64,000 bases of DNA from Rhodococcus opacus B4 (GTDB taxonomy: Bacteria; Actinomycetota; Actinomycetes; Mycobacteriales; Mycobacteriaceae). The notes beneath the pieces are model-generated. The model was not told the DNA's origin. It saw only the letters and a program-made list of their open reading frames with translations, and made no database searches. Position 1 is the first letter of the stretch; the number at the start of each line of letters is the position of its first letter. Shown piece after piece: positions 51,782-60,472 of this stretch. The position numbers were made by a program, and so were the translations under genes. Location: positions 2,976,001 through 3,040,000 of the forward strand of contig NC_012522.1 of the NCBI RefSeq assembly GCF_000010805.1. Direction: 5' to 3'.

Positions 51782-52573
51782 TCACCAACCTCCGAAGGAC
51801 AGTCCCCCATTCACCGAGAGTGTCTGTCCCGTGATCTGGCCAGCCGCGTCGGAAGCGAGGAATGTGACTGCGTCGGCCACTTCCTCGACCGCCGGCGGCC
51901 GGCCTGCCGGGAATCGCTTCAATGCCTTGTCGAAAAGCTTCTGCTGGAAGCTCTCGGTGGCGAAGATCCGGTCCCAAGACGGCGTACCCGAGGTAATCGT
52001 CATGGCAACGCCGTTGACCCGAATCTGCCAACGCGAAAGTTCCTTCGCGAGCGTTTTCGTCAGCAGGATCACCCCAGCGCCCGCGGCCCCCATGATGGAT
52101 TCACCGGAGGTCGGCGTTCGGGCCGCATCTGTCGTCAACATGACCACGGCGCCACCACGGACGCGCAGGCCTGGCACCGCAGCGTGCACGGGGTAGATCC
52201 GGGGGAAGAAGCGCGATACGAAGGCGCGCTGGAGCTGTTCGCCCGTCATCTCCGCGAAGGGCGTGGGTCCGAACTCCCCCTGTGCGCCGGCGCTGACCAC
52301 GATGTCGATGGCCCCGAAGTCACGCACCACTCGACCGGCTACCTCGGCGATGCTGTCGTAGTCAGCACAGTCACCCGCCTCGAACCGCACCTGATCCGAG
52401 ACCTCACGCAGGCGATCCATCGCGTCCTTGCCACGCTCAGCTGACCGACCGTTCACCACTACCGTCGCACCGCGCCTGGCCAGCCGCACGGCGGTCTCGA
52501 GCCCCACGCCACTGGTGGCTCCGGTGATCAGTGCAACCTTTCCATCCAAGTCGGTCTCCGAACCGGCACCCAT
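51782..52573 (-). CDS. SDR-fold protein lacking the usual catalytic Tyr and Lys
   Basis: 263 residues from the ATG at 52573 (GGAGG upstream). The cofactor motif LDGKVALITGATSGVGLETAVRLARRGATVVVNGRS and the C-terminal ASDAAGQITGQTLSVNGGLSFGGW are classical SDR. However, where S...YxxxK should stand the sequence reads VVMLTTDAARTPTSGESIMGAAGAGVILLTKTLAKEL: Ser is replaced by Thr, Tyr by Met and Lys by Gly as I align it. So it may not be a normal dehydrogenase. Similar SDR-fold proteins occur in CoA-thioester pathways. It is divergent from a CoA-transferase gene across a spacer with copy 2 of the 25-bp element. Confidence 0.82.
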   Translation of the reverse strand: MGAGSETDLDGKVALITGATSGVGLETAVRLARRGATVVVNGRSAERGKDAMDRLREVSDQVRFEAGDCADYDSIAEVAGRVVRDFGAIDIVVSAGAQGEFGPTPFAEMTGEQLQRAFVSRFFPRIYPVHAAVPGLRVRGGAVVMLTTDAARTPTSGESIMGAAGAGVILLTKTLAKELSRWQIRVNGVAMTITSGTPSWDRIFATESFQQKLFDKALKRFPAGRPPAVEEVADAVTFLASDAAGQITGQTLSVNGGLSFGGW

Positions 52574-52618
52574 CTCACTACCTCCAGCACTCTCGTCGTG
52601 GATTGCGAACCTCAATAC

Positions 52619-52643
52619 CGTAACATGGATGATATATGATGCG
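52619..52643. promoter_or_regulatory. 25-bp regulon element, copy 2 (SDR/CoA-transferase)
   Basis: The right half reads GATATATGATGCG (52631-52643) and the left half CGTAACATGGAT (52619-52630). It differs from copy 1 at four of 25 positions. It lies between the divergent starts at 52573 and 52731. Confidence 0.75.
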
Positions 52644-52730
52644 TAGTCTGCGGCGATTTTCCGCGCTACTTCATGCGCCGTCGATTCCGGCCTATCGTGA
52701 GCAACTAGCCAGACAAGGACAACCCCACTC

Positions 52731-53975
52731 ATGCCCGACTTTCCAATCTCCGAGTTCCTCCGTCCCGGTGATCTCGTCGCCATCGGCGAGGCCACTGCCG
52801 AGCCGCGCACCCTCGTCGCACGCTTCCTCGACGCCGCCCGCGACATCGACGACCTCACGGCGCTGTGCGGATACGCTCTCGACGACATCTGGCACAGCGT
52901 GCCTGACGGGCACCCCACCGTGATGTCCTACGCCGCGCACGGGTCCCTGCGGAAGCTGGCGGCCACCGGCCAACTCCAGATCCTGCCGTGCCATCTCTCG
53001 AGTCTGGTCCGGTTCATTCGCAACGGCACCCTTCCGGTCGACGTGGTCCTCCTCCAGTTGCCGCCCGCGGACGCGGAAGGCTTCCACAGCCTGGGAGGGA
53101 CTGTGGGCTATCTCGTCGACGCACTCGACTCGGCACGCGTGGTTCTCGCCGAGATCAACCCGAACATGCCCCGAACCAACAGTTCCCGACGCATCCACCA
53201 GTCCCAGATCACCGCGACCGTCACGTCCGACATCCCGCTCCCCGGTTCCCCGACCCGACCGGCCACCGAGGTCGACCGGACCATCGCGGCAAATGTGGCA
53301 ACCCTGATTCCCGACGGTGCCAGTCTGCAGCTGGGCGTCGGTGCTATACCCGCCGAGATCACCAAGGTGATTCGCGAACGATCAGGATTGCGGATCCGGT
53401 CCAACCTGATCGGCGACTGGATTTTCGATCTCGTGGACTCCGGTGCCGTCGACATCAGCGTGGCCGGGTCGTGCACCACCGGTATGGCACTCGGGAGCCG
53501 GCGACTGTATGACTTCGTCGACAGCAACACCGGTATCGACTTCGTGCACCTGGACGAACTTCTGGCACCGGCCACACTCGCATCCTGCGACCCGTTCGTC
53601 GTCGTCAACTCCGCTCTGCAGGTCGATCTGCTCGGACAGGTGAACGCGGAATCACTCGGTGATCTCTACGTCGGTGCAGTCGGCGGGCAGGTCGACTCGT
53701 TTCGCGCCACCCGGATGGCGAAATCCGGCCTGTCGGTCATCGCGCTACCGGCCACCAATCCGGCCGGCGACAAGAGCTCCATCGTCGCGCAGCTCACTGG
53801 GCCGACGACGTCACTGCAAAGCGACGTCGACATCATCGCCACGGAGTACGGGGTCGCGGACCTGCGCGCGACCACGGCAGCCCAGCGCGCGGCGCGACTG
53901 GTCGCCGTCGCAGCACCGGCGCACCGCGACCAGCTGCGTACCGAACTGACCGGCGGACACCGTACCGAGCGGTGA
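52731..53975 (+). CDS. Acetyl-CoA hydrolase/4-hydroxybutyrate CoA-transferase-like protein
   Basis: 414 residues of the AbfT/Cat1/AarC CoA-transferase superfamily, with ASLQLGVGAIPAEITKVI (about 197-214) and GDLYVGAVGGQVDSFRATRMA (about 310-330) as recognisable pieces. In active members the catalytic glutamate is in an IHTEMFSDG-type motif. The matching segment here is LRIRSNLIGDW, with Asn (N225) in its place, and the later conserved IEVDLxGQVN is LQVDLLGQVN with Q297. If the alignment holds, transfer through a glutamyl-CoA thioester is not possible, and the protein may be a hydrolase or non-catalytic. Its stop overlaps the next gene start (GTGA). Confidence 0.78.
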   Translation: MPDFPISEFLRPGDLVAIGEATAEPRTLVARFLDAARDIDDLTALCGYALDDIWHSVPDGHPTVMSYAAHGSLRKLAATGQLQILPCHLSSLVRFIRNGTLPVDVVLLQLPPADAEGFHSLGGTVGYLVDALDSARVVLAEINPNMPRTNSSRRIHQSQITATVTSDIPLPGSPTRPATEVDRTIAANVATLIPDGASLQLGVGAIPAEITKVIRERSGLRIRSNLIGDWIFDLVDSGAVDISVAGSCTTGMALGSRRLYDFVDSNTGIDFVHLDELLAPATLASCDPFVVVNSALQVDLLGQVNAESLGDLYVGAVGGQVDSFRATRMAKSGLSVIALPATNPAGDKSSIVAQLTGPTTSLQSDVDIIATEYGVADLRATTAAQRAARLVAVAAPAHRDQLRTELTGGHRTER

Positions 53976-55446
53976 CCCCGACACGAAACGAACCACAGAC
54001 GCAAGAGCGGTCACGGCGGCGGCGAGTCCTTACCGCGTTGATGCTCGGCAATGCTCTCGTCGCCTTGGACACGACGGTCATCGCGACCGCGGTCTCCGCG
54101 ATAGTCGAGGACCTCGGAGGTTTCGAGCAGTTTCCCTTGTTGTTCTCCGCGTACCTGCTGTCCCACGCCGTCACGACACCGCTCTTCGGCAAACTGTCCG
54201 ACACCGTGGGCCGCAAGCCTGTCATGCTGCTCGGGATCGGTGTCTTCTTCCTCGGTTCGATGCTGTGCGGGTTCGCCCAGTCCATGACCGGGCTGATCGC
54301 GTTCCGTGCCCTCCAGGGCCTCGGTGCGGGGGCCGTCCAGCCCACGGTCCTGACGGTCGCCGGCGACATCTACACCTTGCGCGAGCGGCCACGAGCGCAG
54401 GGATACATCGCCAGTGTGTGGGCTGCCGCATCCGTCCTGGGTCCAGCCGTCGGGGGATTGTTCGCAGAGTACGGCTTCTGGCGTGGGATCTTCTTCGTCA
54501 ACGCTCCGATCTGCGCGGTGGCGGCGCTGCTGCTCATCCGGAACTTCCACGAGGAGGATACGGAACCACGGAAGAGGTACAGGCGACCCGACGTGCTGGG
54601 TGCAGCGCTGCTGTCCCTCGGCGCCGGGCTTCTGGTGCTGGGAATCCTGGAGGGCGGCCGGAGCTGGGCGTGGGGGTCTACGACGTGGATCGCGATCGTC
54701 ATGATCGGAGCGGTCTGTCTTCTGCTGTTCGGGGTCGTCGAGTGGCGGGTACGCAACCCGATCATGCCGCCCTGGATTCTCGGCCGGCGGACCTTCTGGG
54801 CACGGTTCTCACCTCGGCGATCATCGGTGCGGTGGTCACAGGGCTCACTTCCTACATCCCGCTGTTTTCACAGAGTGTCCTCGCAACGACCGCCCTCACC
54901 GGCGGCTTCCTCCTCACCCCGCTGACGTTGGCGTGGCCGCTGGCCTCGAGTCAGTCCGGGCGGCTCTACCTGCGAATCGGATTCCGCCGCACAGCGTTGG
55001 CGGGAACGGCGATCACCATCGTCGGCGCCGGTTTGACGGTTTTGTTCGGTGAGGGCACGGCCGAATGGCAGATCGCCGCAGCGTGCTTCGTCATCGGCGC
55101 CGGACTCGGATTCATCACCAGCCCCACCATCATCGCCGCGCAGGCAAGCGTCGAACGGCACGAACGTGGAGTTGTCACGTCCTGCACCACTTTCGCCCGC
55201 TCGATCGGCGGAGCTGTCGGCGCAGCCGGGTGCGGCGCCCTCGTCGCAGCACACGGCGGTAACCCGCAATCACCGGCCCAGCTGGACGCCGCCCTACACC
55301 CGGTGTTCGTATGCATCGCACTCGCCGCATCAGGGTTGATCGTCACCGTATCGATACTGCCGCGGCAGGTGCAGCTCACCACTCGACCGCACCAGGCCGC
55401 CGACGGCATATACGAGCGCACCGGGCGACAAATGCCAGCCACATAG
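53972..55446 (+). pseudogene. DHA2-type MFS transporter with a single-base frameshift
   Basis: The GTG start overlaps the CoA-transferase stop. The first frame (53972 to ~54796) encodes a proper 14-TM DHA2 drug/solute transporter N-half: DTTVIATAVSAIVEDLGG, the A-motif GKLSDTVGRKPVML, and the C-motif region VWAAASVLGPAVGGLFAEYG. After WILGRRTF the frame fails and ends at 54925. The other frame continues the protein perfectly from LGTVLTSAIIGAVVTGLTSYIPLF to the stop at 55446. One C appears to be missing at 54794-54797 (ACC TTC TGG for ACC TTC CTG GGC). Everything else is intact, so the mutation is recent or a sequencing error; the repaired product would be about 490 residues. Confidence 0.85.
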
Positions 55447-55792
55447 ATCGTTCGTAGCGCCTGGGCCGCCCGAGGTCCGATGTCGAGGATGCAGCTCGGT
55501 GCCGACGGCGAAACCACGGATCGGACGGTGTAAGCCGAATCGCGGACAATCACCCGTGATTCACTTGCGACAGCCCGACCTCGCACCAAGCAAGCTCCCA
55601 CCACTCGAGAACCGAATGCCGGGTGCCACGTGGCCGTCTACGACGCTGACACCTGTTCGATTGCGATCGCCGCTGTCCCGGCCGGACGAGATTCATACAC
55701 CGTGCTCGACACCTTCGTGCGCGGCTTCGTGCCCGCTGCGAACCCGGTCGGGTCCGCAGCGGGCAGTGGGGGCGTTGCGCTCGGTTTGCTTA
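55447..55792. other. Convergent spacer between two transporter genes
   Basis: Apart from the hairpin at 55731-55764 I find no supported gene. A GTG-started frame at 55630-55893 runs into the opposite gene and has no motif. Confidence 0.45.
55731..55764. terminator. Bidirectional hairpin terminator
   Basis: GCCCGCTGCG (55731-55740) pairs perfectly with 55755-55764. An inner ACCC/GGGT also pairs. It lies between convergent transporter genes, 28 bp beyond the MHS stop. Confidence 0.6.
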
Positions 55793-57160
55793 CTACGGGG
55801 TGGTTGCGTGCTGTCGTTGCTGTGGATCGTCGATGCGGTCGCCGTGGGTCGCGACATTGCGGTACTGGTCGCCGAGAGCAGAGCCGGCAATGAAGACGGC
55901 GCCCGCGACGAAGATGATGGAAACTCCCCACGTGGAGTGGGTAGGCGAGAGGGTGACCATTGTCAGTGCCGCAAGCGGAGCGAGGCCGCCGGCGAAGGCG
56001 CCGCTGACTTCTCGCCCGGCGCCTAGACCGGACGTGCGGACATCCGCCGGGAACTGCTGGGCAAGAAAGGCACCGGACGCTGCCAGCAGTGTGGGTTGGA
56101 CGATGCCGACAGTCAAGATCAGCGCGGCCCAGATGTAGATCGGGCGATCGGTGTCGAGGAGCCAGAAGAACGGGAACGCGAGGACGGCGATGCCACCGGC
56201 GCCGATTAGCATGACCCGGCGGGCACCGGCGGCGTCACAGAACCGTCCCGCCAACGGGACGATGACGATCGCGACGGCGCTGGCCAGGCTGATGCCGAAC
56301 GCTCCGACATTGGCGGCGACATCGCGGAACTCGGCGAGATACGACAGCGAGAATGTCTTGAAGATGTAGCTGATGCTGTTGAGCCCGATCGTGGAAACCG
56401 CGACGACGGTCAGTCCGCGCCAATGATTCTTGAGCAGATTGCGGAATGGTTGTACCTTCTTCCGCGTCTGGGCGTCGGCTGCAAGCAGTTCGAATTCGGG
56501 GGTTTCGGGCAGGTTTCGGCGCATCCAGTAGCCCAGGCCGACCAGGATGAAGCTGAACAGGAACGGTACTCGCCACCCCCAACTGTGCAGAGCCTCGTCG
56601 CTGAGGCTCGTCACGGCCGTCACCGCCAGGGAGGAAGCCAACAGACCGATGTTGACCCCCAGCGCCGGCCATGCGCCCTGCCGACCGCGCGACTTGCTGT
56701 CGGCGTGCTCGTAGGACATGGCGACTGCACTACCGAACTCAGCACCTGCACCGAATCCCTGCAGGAGGCGGAACACGATCAGCAGGACCGGTGCAGCGAT
56801 TCCGATCGTCTCGTAAGACGGGATCAGCCCAATGAGGCCGGTCGCGACGCCCATGAGCAGGAGGGTGAACGTCAGCACCGCCTTCCGCCCGATCTTGTCG
56901 CCGAGGATTCCGAATACGATGCCGCCCAGGGGGCGAACCAGGAATCCCACCGCGAACGTGGAGAATGCGGCGAGCGTGCTCACCGCTGAACTCTCCGACG
57001 GGAAGAAGATCGGGCCGAACACCAATGCGGCCATCGATGCGTAGAGGTAGAAGTCGAAAAATTCGAGAGCGGTGCCGACCACCACGGCGGGGCCGACGGA
57101 CTTCGGCTTCCGACCTGGCGGAGTACCGGCAGCGGTGGGTGGTGTTGGTGACTGGGTCAC
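55793..57160 (-). CDS. MFS transporter, metabolite:H+ symporter (MHS) type
   Basis: 455 residues from the GTG at 57160, which has AAGAGG six bases upstream; the ATG at 57181 has no ribosome site. The MHS/ShiA signatures are present: VVVGTALEFFDFYLYASMAALVFGPIFFP in TM1, GFLVRPLGGIVFGILGDKIGRKAVL (A-motif) and RLLQGFGAGAEFGSAVAMSYEHA. About twelve helices. Family members import di- and tricarboxylates, shikimate or related acids with protons. The 25-bp element copy 3 lies just upstream, which ties it to the CoA-linked catabolic genes. Confidence 0.9.
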   Translation of the reverse strand: MTQSPTPPTAAGTPPGRKPKSVGPAVVVGTALEFFDFYLYASMAALVFGPIFFPSESSAVSTLAAFSTFAVGFLVRPLGGIVFGILGDKIGRKAVLTFTLLLMGVATGLIGLIPSYETIGIAAPVLLIVFRLLQGFGAGAEFGSAVAMSYEHADSKSRGRQGAWPALGVNIGLLASSLAVTAVTSLSDEALHSWGWRVPFLFSFILVGLGYWMRRNLPETPEFELLAADAQTRKKVQPFRNLLKNHWRGLTVVAVSTIGLNSISYIFKTFSLSYLAEFRDVAANVGAFGISLASAVAIVIVPLAGRFCDAAGARRVMLIGAGGIAVLAFPFFWLLDTDRPIYIWAALILTVGIVQPTLLAASGAFLAQQFPADVRTSGLGAGREVSGAFAGGLAPLAALTMVTLSPTHSTWGVSIIFVAGAVFIAGSALGDQYRNVATHGDRIDDPQQRQHATTP

Positions 57161-57197
57161 GTCGAGCCTCTTCTCTTCCATGCAACGTGTGACTCAC

Positions 57198-57222
57198 AGC
57201 ACTATGCGTTATATATGATGCG
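57198..57222. promoter_or_regulatory. 25-bp regulon element, copy 3 (MHS transporter)
   Basis: The right half TATATATGATGCG (57210-57222) matches copies 1 and 2; 18 of 25 positions equal copy 1. It lies 37 bp upstream of the preferred GTG start. Confidence 0.7.
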
Positions 57223-57423
57223 ATGTCAACGTAGATGAGCTTCTCTTCGCTTTCGTCGACCACACCTGCAATGGGATCGAAACAGATTGACCTGCATCGC
57301 TTTTGCAGTATTCAGCCAAAGCGGTGAATCGGCGCAATACCGACCTTCCGGAATGGAAATAGAGAGAGTCTCAGCCTCCGATGCCGCGGAGCTCCCGGCC
57401 TGACGCACCTGGCGACGACTTCC

Positions 57424-57450
57424 AGGGCCCCCGCAGCATGCGGAGGCCCT
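57424..57450 (-). terminator. Hairpin after the CitE-like gene
   Basis: AGGGCC (57424-57429) with GGCCCT (57445-57450), a C/A mismatch, then CCGC with GCGG around an AGCAT loop. It stands 116 bp past the lyase stop on the minus strand and probably ends the lyase-to-racemase operon transcript. Confidence 0.5.
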
Positions 57451-57565
57451 CGAAAGCAGAAGTATCGGATAACGGCCGCGATTGCTCCAAGATCGAGATT
57501 CGTCGAATCTGGCTGGCAAGGCCGAGCCGGATATCAGCACCACCCGGCTCGGATATCACGTCGGG

Positions 57566-58462
57566 TCAGTCGGTCACTCGGCTCAGGCTGTATGCGTATG
57601 CGAGGATCTCGCGGGCGGTTTTGATGTGGGCGTAGTCGACGTGCATGTCTTCGTAGCGGACGGCGGCGAGTCCTTGGGCTTCGGCGTCCTCGAAGGCCTC
57701 GATCATGCCCGAGTAGAACGCGATCTCGGCGTCGGACGGGCTGAACACCTCGTTGGCGAGGGCGATGTGCGAGGGGTGGATCAATACCTGGCCGCGGAAG
57801 CCGAGTTCGCGGTTGCGTTCGGAGAAGTTCCGCGCCCCGTCGTGGTCGGTGAGGTCCTGCCACACCCCGACCAACGGGAATTCGAGACCGTTCGCGCGGG
57901 CGGCGAGCAGGGCCCGGCTGCGCATATACAGGGTCTCCTCGCCGGACGGGGTGAACTGGAACCCGATCGATCTGGAGACGTCCGCGTCGCGGGCGGTCCC
58001 GGCGAACAGGGTCGCCACCCGAGGCGAGGCGACGGCGATCTTTTCGCAGTTCGCATACGCCTCCGCAGTTTCGAGGCAGCAGATGAATTCGAGTTTGCCG
58101 GCGTCGACGCCGTTGGCCCGTTCGAAATGGGTGACGAGGGCGTCGAACCGGACGATGTCTTCGGGTCCGTAGGTTTTCGGCAGGACGAAGCCGTCGAGTC
58201 CGGGGACGGCGACGGCGGCGATGTCGTCGCCGGTGATCCCGGTGTCCAGTGCGTTCAGCCGCACGTACAGTCCGACATCCGCCCCGGTGTCCCGTAGTTG
58301 CGCGATGGTCCGAGCGGCCGTGGCGCGTCCCTGGTCCTTCAGGTGCTCGGGTACAGAGTCCTCGAGGTCGAGGATCAGGCCGTCGGCACCGGCGGCGATG
58401 GCCTTCTCGGCCCACCCCTCCCGATGCCCGGGCACGAACAACAACGAACGAAGCGGTCTCAT
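57566..58462 (-). CDS. HpcH/HpaI-family lyase (CitE-like, acyl-CoA lyase)
   Basis: 298 residues from the ATG at 58462 (GGGAG at eight bases); a TTG at 58477 is less likely. RSLLFVPGHREGWAEKAIAAGADGLILDLEDSVPEHLKDQGR is the standard opening of CitE-like lyases (LFVPG, metal-binding DLEDSV), with LEFICCLETAEAYANC as the acidic active-site strand and FRGQVLIHPSHIALANEVFSPS near the end. Enzymes of this group cleave malyl-, beta-methylmalyl-, citramalyl- or HMG-type CoA thioesters to acetyl-CoA or pyruvate plus a short acid. With CoA-transferases and a crotonase beside it, an itaconate/mesaconate-like C5 dicarboxylate route is a reasonable guess, not proven. Confidence 0.88.
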   Translation of the reverse strand: MRPLRSLLFVPGHREGWAEKAIAAGADGLILDLEDSVPEHLKDQGRATAARTIAQLRDTGADVGLYVRLNALDTGITGDDIAAVAVPGLDGFVLPKTYGPEDIVRFDALVTHFERANGVDAGKLEFICCLETAEAYANCEKIAVASPRVATLFAGTARDADVSRSIGFQFTPSGEETLYMRSRALLAARANGLEFPLVGVWQDLTDHDGARNFSERNRELGFRGQVLIHPSHIALANEVFSPSDAEIAFYSGMIEAFEDAEAQGLAAVRYEDMHVDYAHIKTAREILAYAYSLSRVTD

Positions 58463-58508
58463 GGTGTCTTCTCCCAACGTGTGTGAAATCTGGTGTCAAA
58501 CCTTGCGA

Positions 58509-59684
58509 TTACGGCCGCACACCGATGTCCGCGGCGTTCGGTGCAGTAGCCGCGAACTCCGTCCGGATGGCGTCAGTGTCGGCGCCCAACGCCGGGACCC
58601 GGCCGGCTGACACCATCCACCCCTGTGCGAGGGCGGGCGGCACCAGGGCAGGGACCGGGCCGGCCGGGGTGTCGACGTTGCGCCACCGGCCGCGGACAGA
58701 CAGTTGCGGGTGCTCGGCGAGGCCGCGGACCCCGTTGAGTCGGGCGTTGCCGATCCCGGCCGCATCGGCGGCCTGCTGGATCTCGGCCAGGGTGCGCTGC
58801 GCGCACCAGGCGGCGACGATCGCGTCGAGTGCGGTGCGCTCCCGGACCCGGTCGTCGTTGCGGGCGTACCGCGGATCCTCGGCCAGATCCGGGCGGCCCA
58901 GAAGGTCGGCTGCCAGGCGCCGCCATTCCCGGTCGCTGGTGGTGCCGAGCACCGCGGTCCGCCCGTCGGCGGTCGGGTAGGCCCCGTAGGGGGCGACCAT
59001 CGGCGAGCCCATGCCGACCGGCTCGGGTTCGGTGCCGCCGTGGATCACCTGGTTGAGGGCGAAACCCATCATCTCGGCGACCACGTCGAGCATCGCGATC
59101 GGGATGACCGCGCCGCGCCCGGTCCGCTCCCGGTCGTACAGTGCGGCCAGGATGGCCGAGTACGCATACAGTGCGGTGCCGATGTCGGCGATCGGAATCC
59201 CCGGTTTGGCCGGTTGCCCGGGTTGGCCGGTGATGGTGCAGGACCCGGCCTCGGCCTGGATGAGCAGGTCGTAGGCTCGTTTGTGGTCCAGTGGTCCGCC
59301 GCGCCCGTACCCAGAAATGTCGACGATGATCAATCGTGGGTACCGCCGGGCCAGTGCGTCCACCCCGAGACCGAGCCGGCCGAGCGCACCGGGGGCGAGG
59401 TTGCTGACGATCACGTCGGCCCGTTCGAGCAACTCGTGCAGCACGTCGTGGTCGGCGGGCGCCGTCAGGTCCAGCGCCGCCGACTCTTTGCCGTGGTTGA
59501 GCCACACGAAATGGGCTGCCAACCCGCGCACCGCCTGGTCGTAGTGCCGGGTCGAGTCCCCGACCCCGGGTTGCTCGATCTTGATGACCCGGGCACCCAG
59601 ATCGGCCAGGTGCCGGGTGCACAGCGGTGCGGCGATGGCCTGTTCGAGGCCCAGGACGGTGATCCCGTCCAGGGGCCCGCTCAT
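58509..59684 (-). CDS. Family III (CaiB/BaiF) CoA-transferase
   Basis: 391 residues. [49 protein letters not shown] is a typical opening, and the catalytic aspartate is D139 in [28 protein letters not shown]. The length and the [31 protein letters not shown] segment match formyl-CoA transferase/succinyl-CoA:mesaconate CoA-transferase relatives. It would activate an organic acid by CoA transfer. Its start overlaps the crotonase stop by four bases, and it lies 46 bp before the lyase start. Confidence 0.9.
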   Translation of the reverse strand: MSGPLDGITVLGLEQAIAAPLCTRHLADLGARVIKIEQPGVGDSTRHYDQAVRGLAAHFVWLNHGKESAALDLTAPADHDVLHELLERADVIVSNLAPGALGRLGLGVDALARRYPRLIIVDISGYGRGGPLDHKRAYDLLIQAEAGSCTITGQPGQPAKPGIPIADIGTALYAYSAILAALYDRERTGRGAVIPIAMLDVVAEMMGFALNQVIHGGTEPEPVGMGSPMVAPYGAYPTADGRTAVLGTTSDREWRRLAADLLGRPDLAEDPRYARNDDRVRERTALDAIVAAWCAQRTLAEIQQAADAAGIGNARLNGVRGLAEHPQLSVRGRWRNVDTPAGPVPALVPPALAQGWMVSAGRVPALGADTDAIRTEFAATAPNAADIGVRP

Positions 59685-60472
59685 GTGAACCTCGGCTCAC
59701 GTTTGTCGCGGTGCGAGGCAATACCTTCGGTCACGTCCGGGCCGCCGAAGCCATAGAACTCGAGGCCGAGGGAGGCGTCGAAGAGCGGCATCGCCTGCCG
59801 GTACCAGTTGTTCAGGGCGTGCTTGGTGAACCGCAACGCGCTGCGGGATCCGCGTGCGAGGTTCTCGGCGATCTGCAGGGCGCGGTCCTGCACGGCGTCG
59901 TCGTCCACGCAGACGGAGACCATCCCGATCCGTTCGGCCTCCTCGCCGGTGAGGACCTCGTTGGTGAGCAGGTGATACTTGGCCTTGGCCATCCCGCACA
60001 ACAGCGGCCAGCAGATGGCGGCGTGATCGCCGGCGGCCACCCCGATCCGGACGTGCCCGTCGACGATTTTCGCGCGCCGTCCGGCCACCGACACGTCTGC
60101 CAGCAGGGCGGCGACCAGTCCGGCCCCGACGGCGGGGCCGTTGATCGCGGAGACGATCGGGGCCGGGCATTCGATGATGTTGCGGACCAGATCGCGGGCC
60201 TCGTTCATGACCCGGGTGCGGGTGTCCCAGTCCTTGACCATCGCGTCGATGAGGTCGAAGCTGCCGCCCGCGGAGAACGCGCGGTCGCCGGCACCGCGTA
60301 TCAGCACCGCACGCACCGACTCGTCCCGGGCGATCGCCGCCCATACGTCCGCCAGCTCGCGGTGCATGTCCGCACCGACCGCATGCAGATCCGGCCCATC
60401 GAGCACGATCCGCAACAACCTATCCGACGGACGATCGATCGCCAACGTCGGGAACTCGTCATACGTCTTCAC
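59681..60472 (-). CDS. Crotonase-superfamily protein without the usual glutamates
   Basis: 263 residues. The oxyanion-hole segments are present ([12 protein letters not shown] about 63-74 and [24 protein letters not shown] about 108-131). The two glutamates of classical enoyl-CoA hydratase (in GGGCE and in GQPE) correspond to V120 and about H140 ([24 protein letters not shown]), so normal hydration chemistry is doubtful; D149 is the nearest acid. Such variants can be isomerases, decarboxylases or thioesterases. It overlaps both neighbours by four bases, so expression is tightly coupled to the CoA-transferase and the racemase-like gene. Confidence 0.85.
   Translation of the reverse strand: MKTYDEFPTLAIDRPSDRLLRIVLDGPDLHAVGADMHRELADVWAAIARDESVRAVLIRGAGDRAFSAGGSFDLIDAMVKDWDTRTRVMNEARDLVRNIIECPAPIVSAINGPAVGAGLVAALLADVSVAGRRAKIVDGHVRIGVAAGDHAAICWPLLCGMAKAKYHLLTNEVLTGEEAERIGMVSVCVDDDAVQDRALQIAENLARGSRSALRFTKHALNNWYRQAMPLFDASLGLEFYGFGGPDVTEGIASHRDKREPRFT

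Larger units (their letters stand above)
57161..57565. other. Spacer between MHS transporter start and the lyase stop
   Basis: It holds the regulon element (57198-57222) near the transporter and a terminator hairpin (57424-57450) near the lyase. No gene is supported; a minus-strand frame at 57226-57543 lacks start signals and motifs. Confidence 0.5.

Noticed and set aside
55630..55893. GTG-started frame in the transporter spacer
   Set aside because: It crosses the terminator hairpin and the 3' end of the MHS gene and has no recognisable family.
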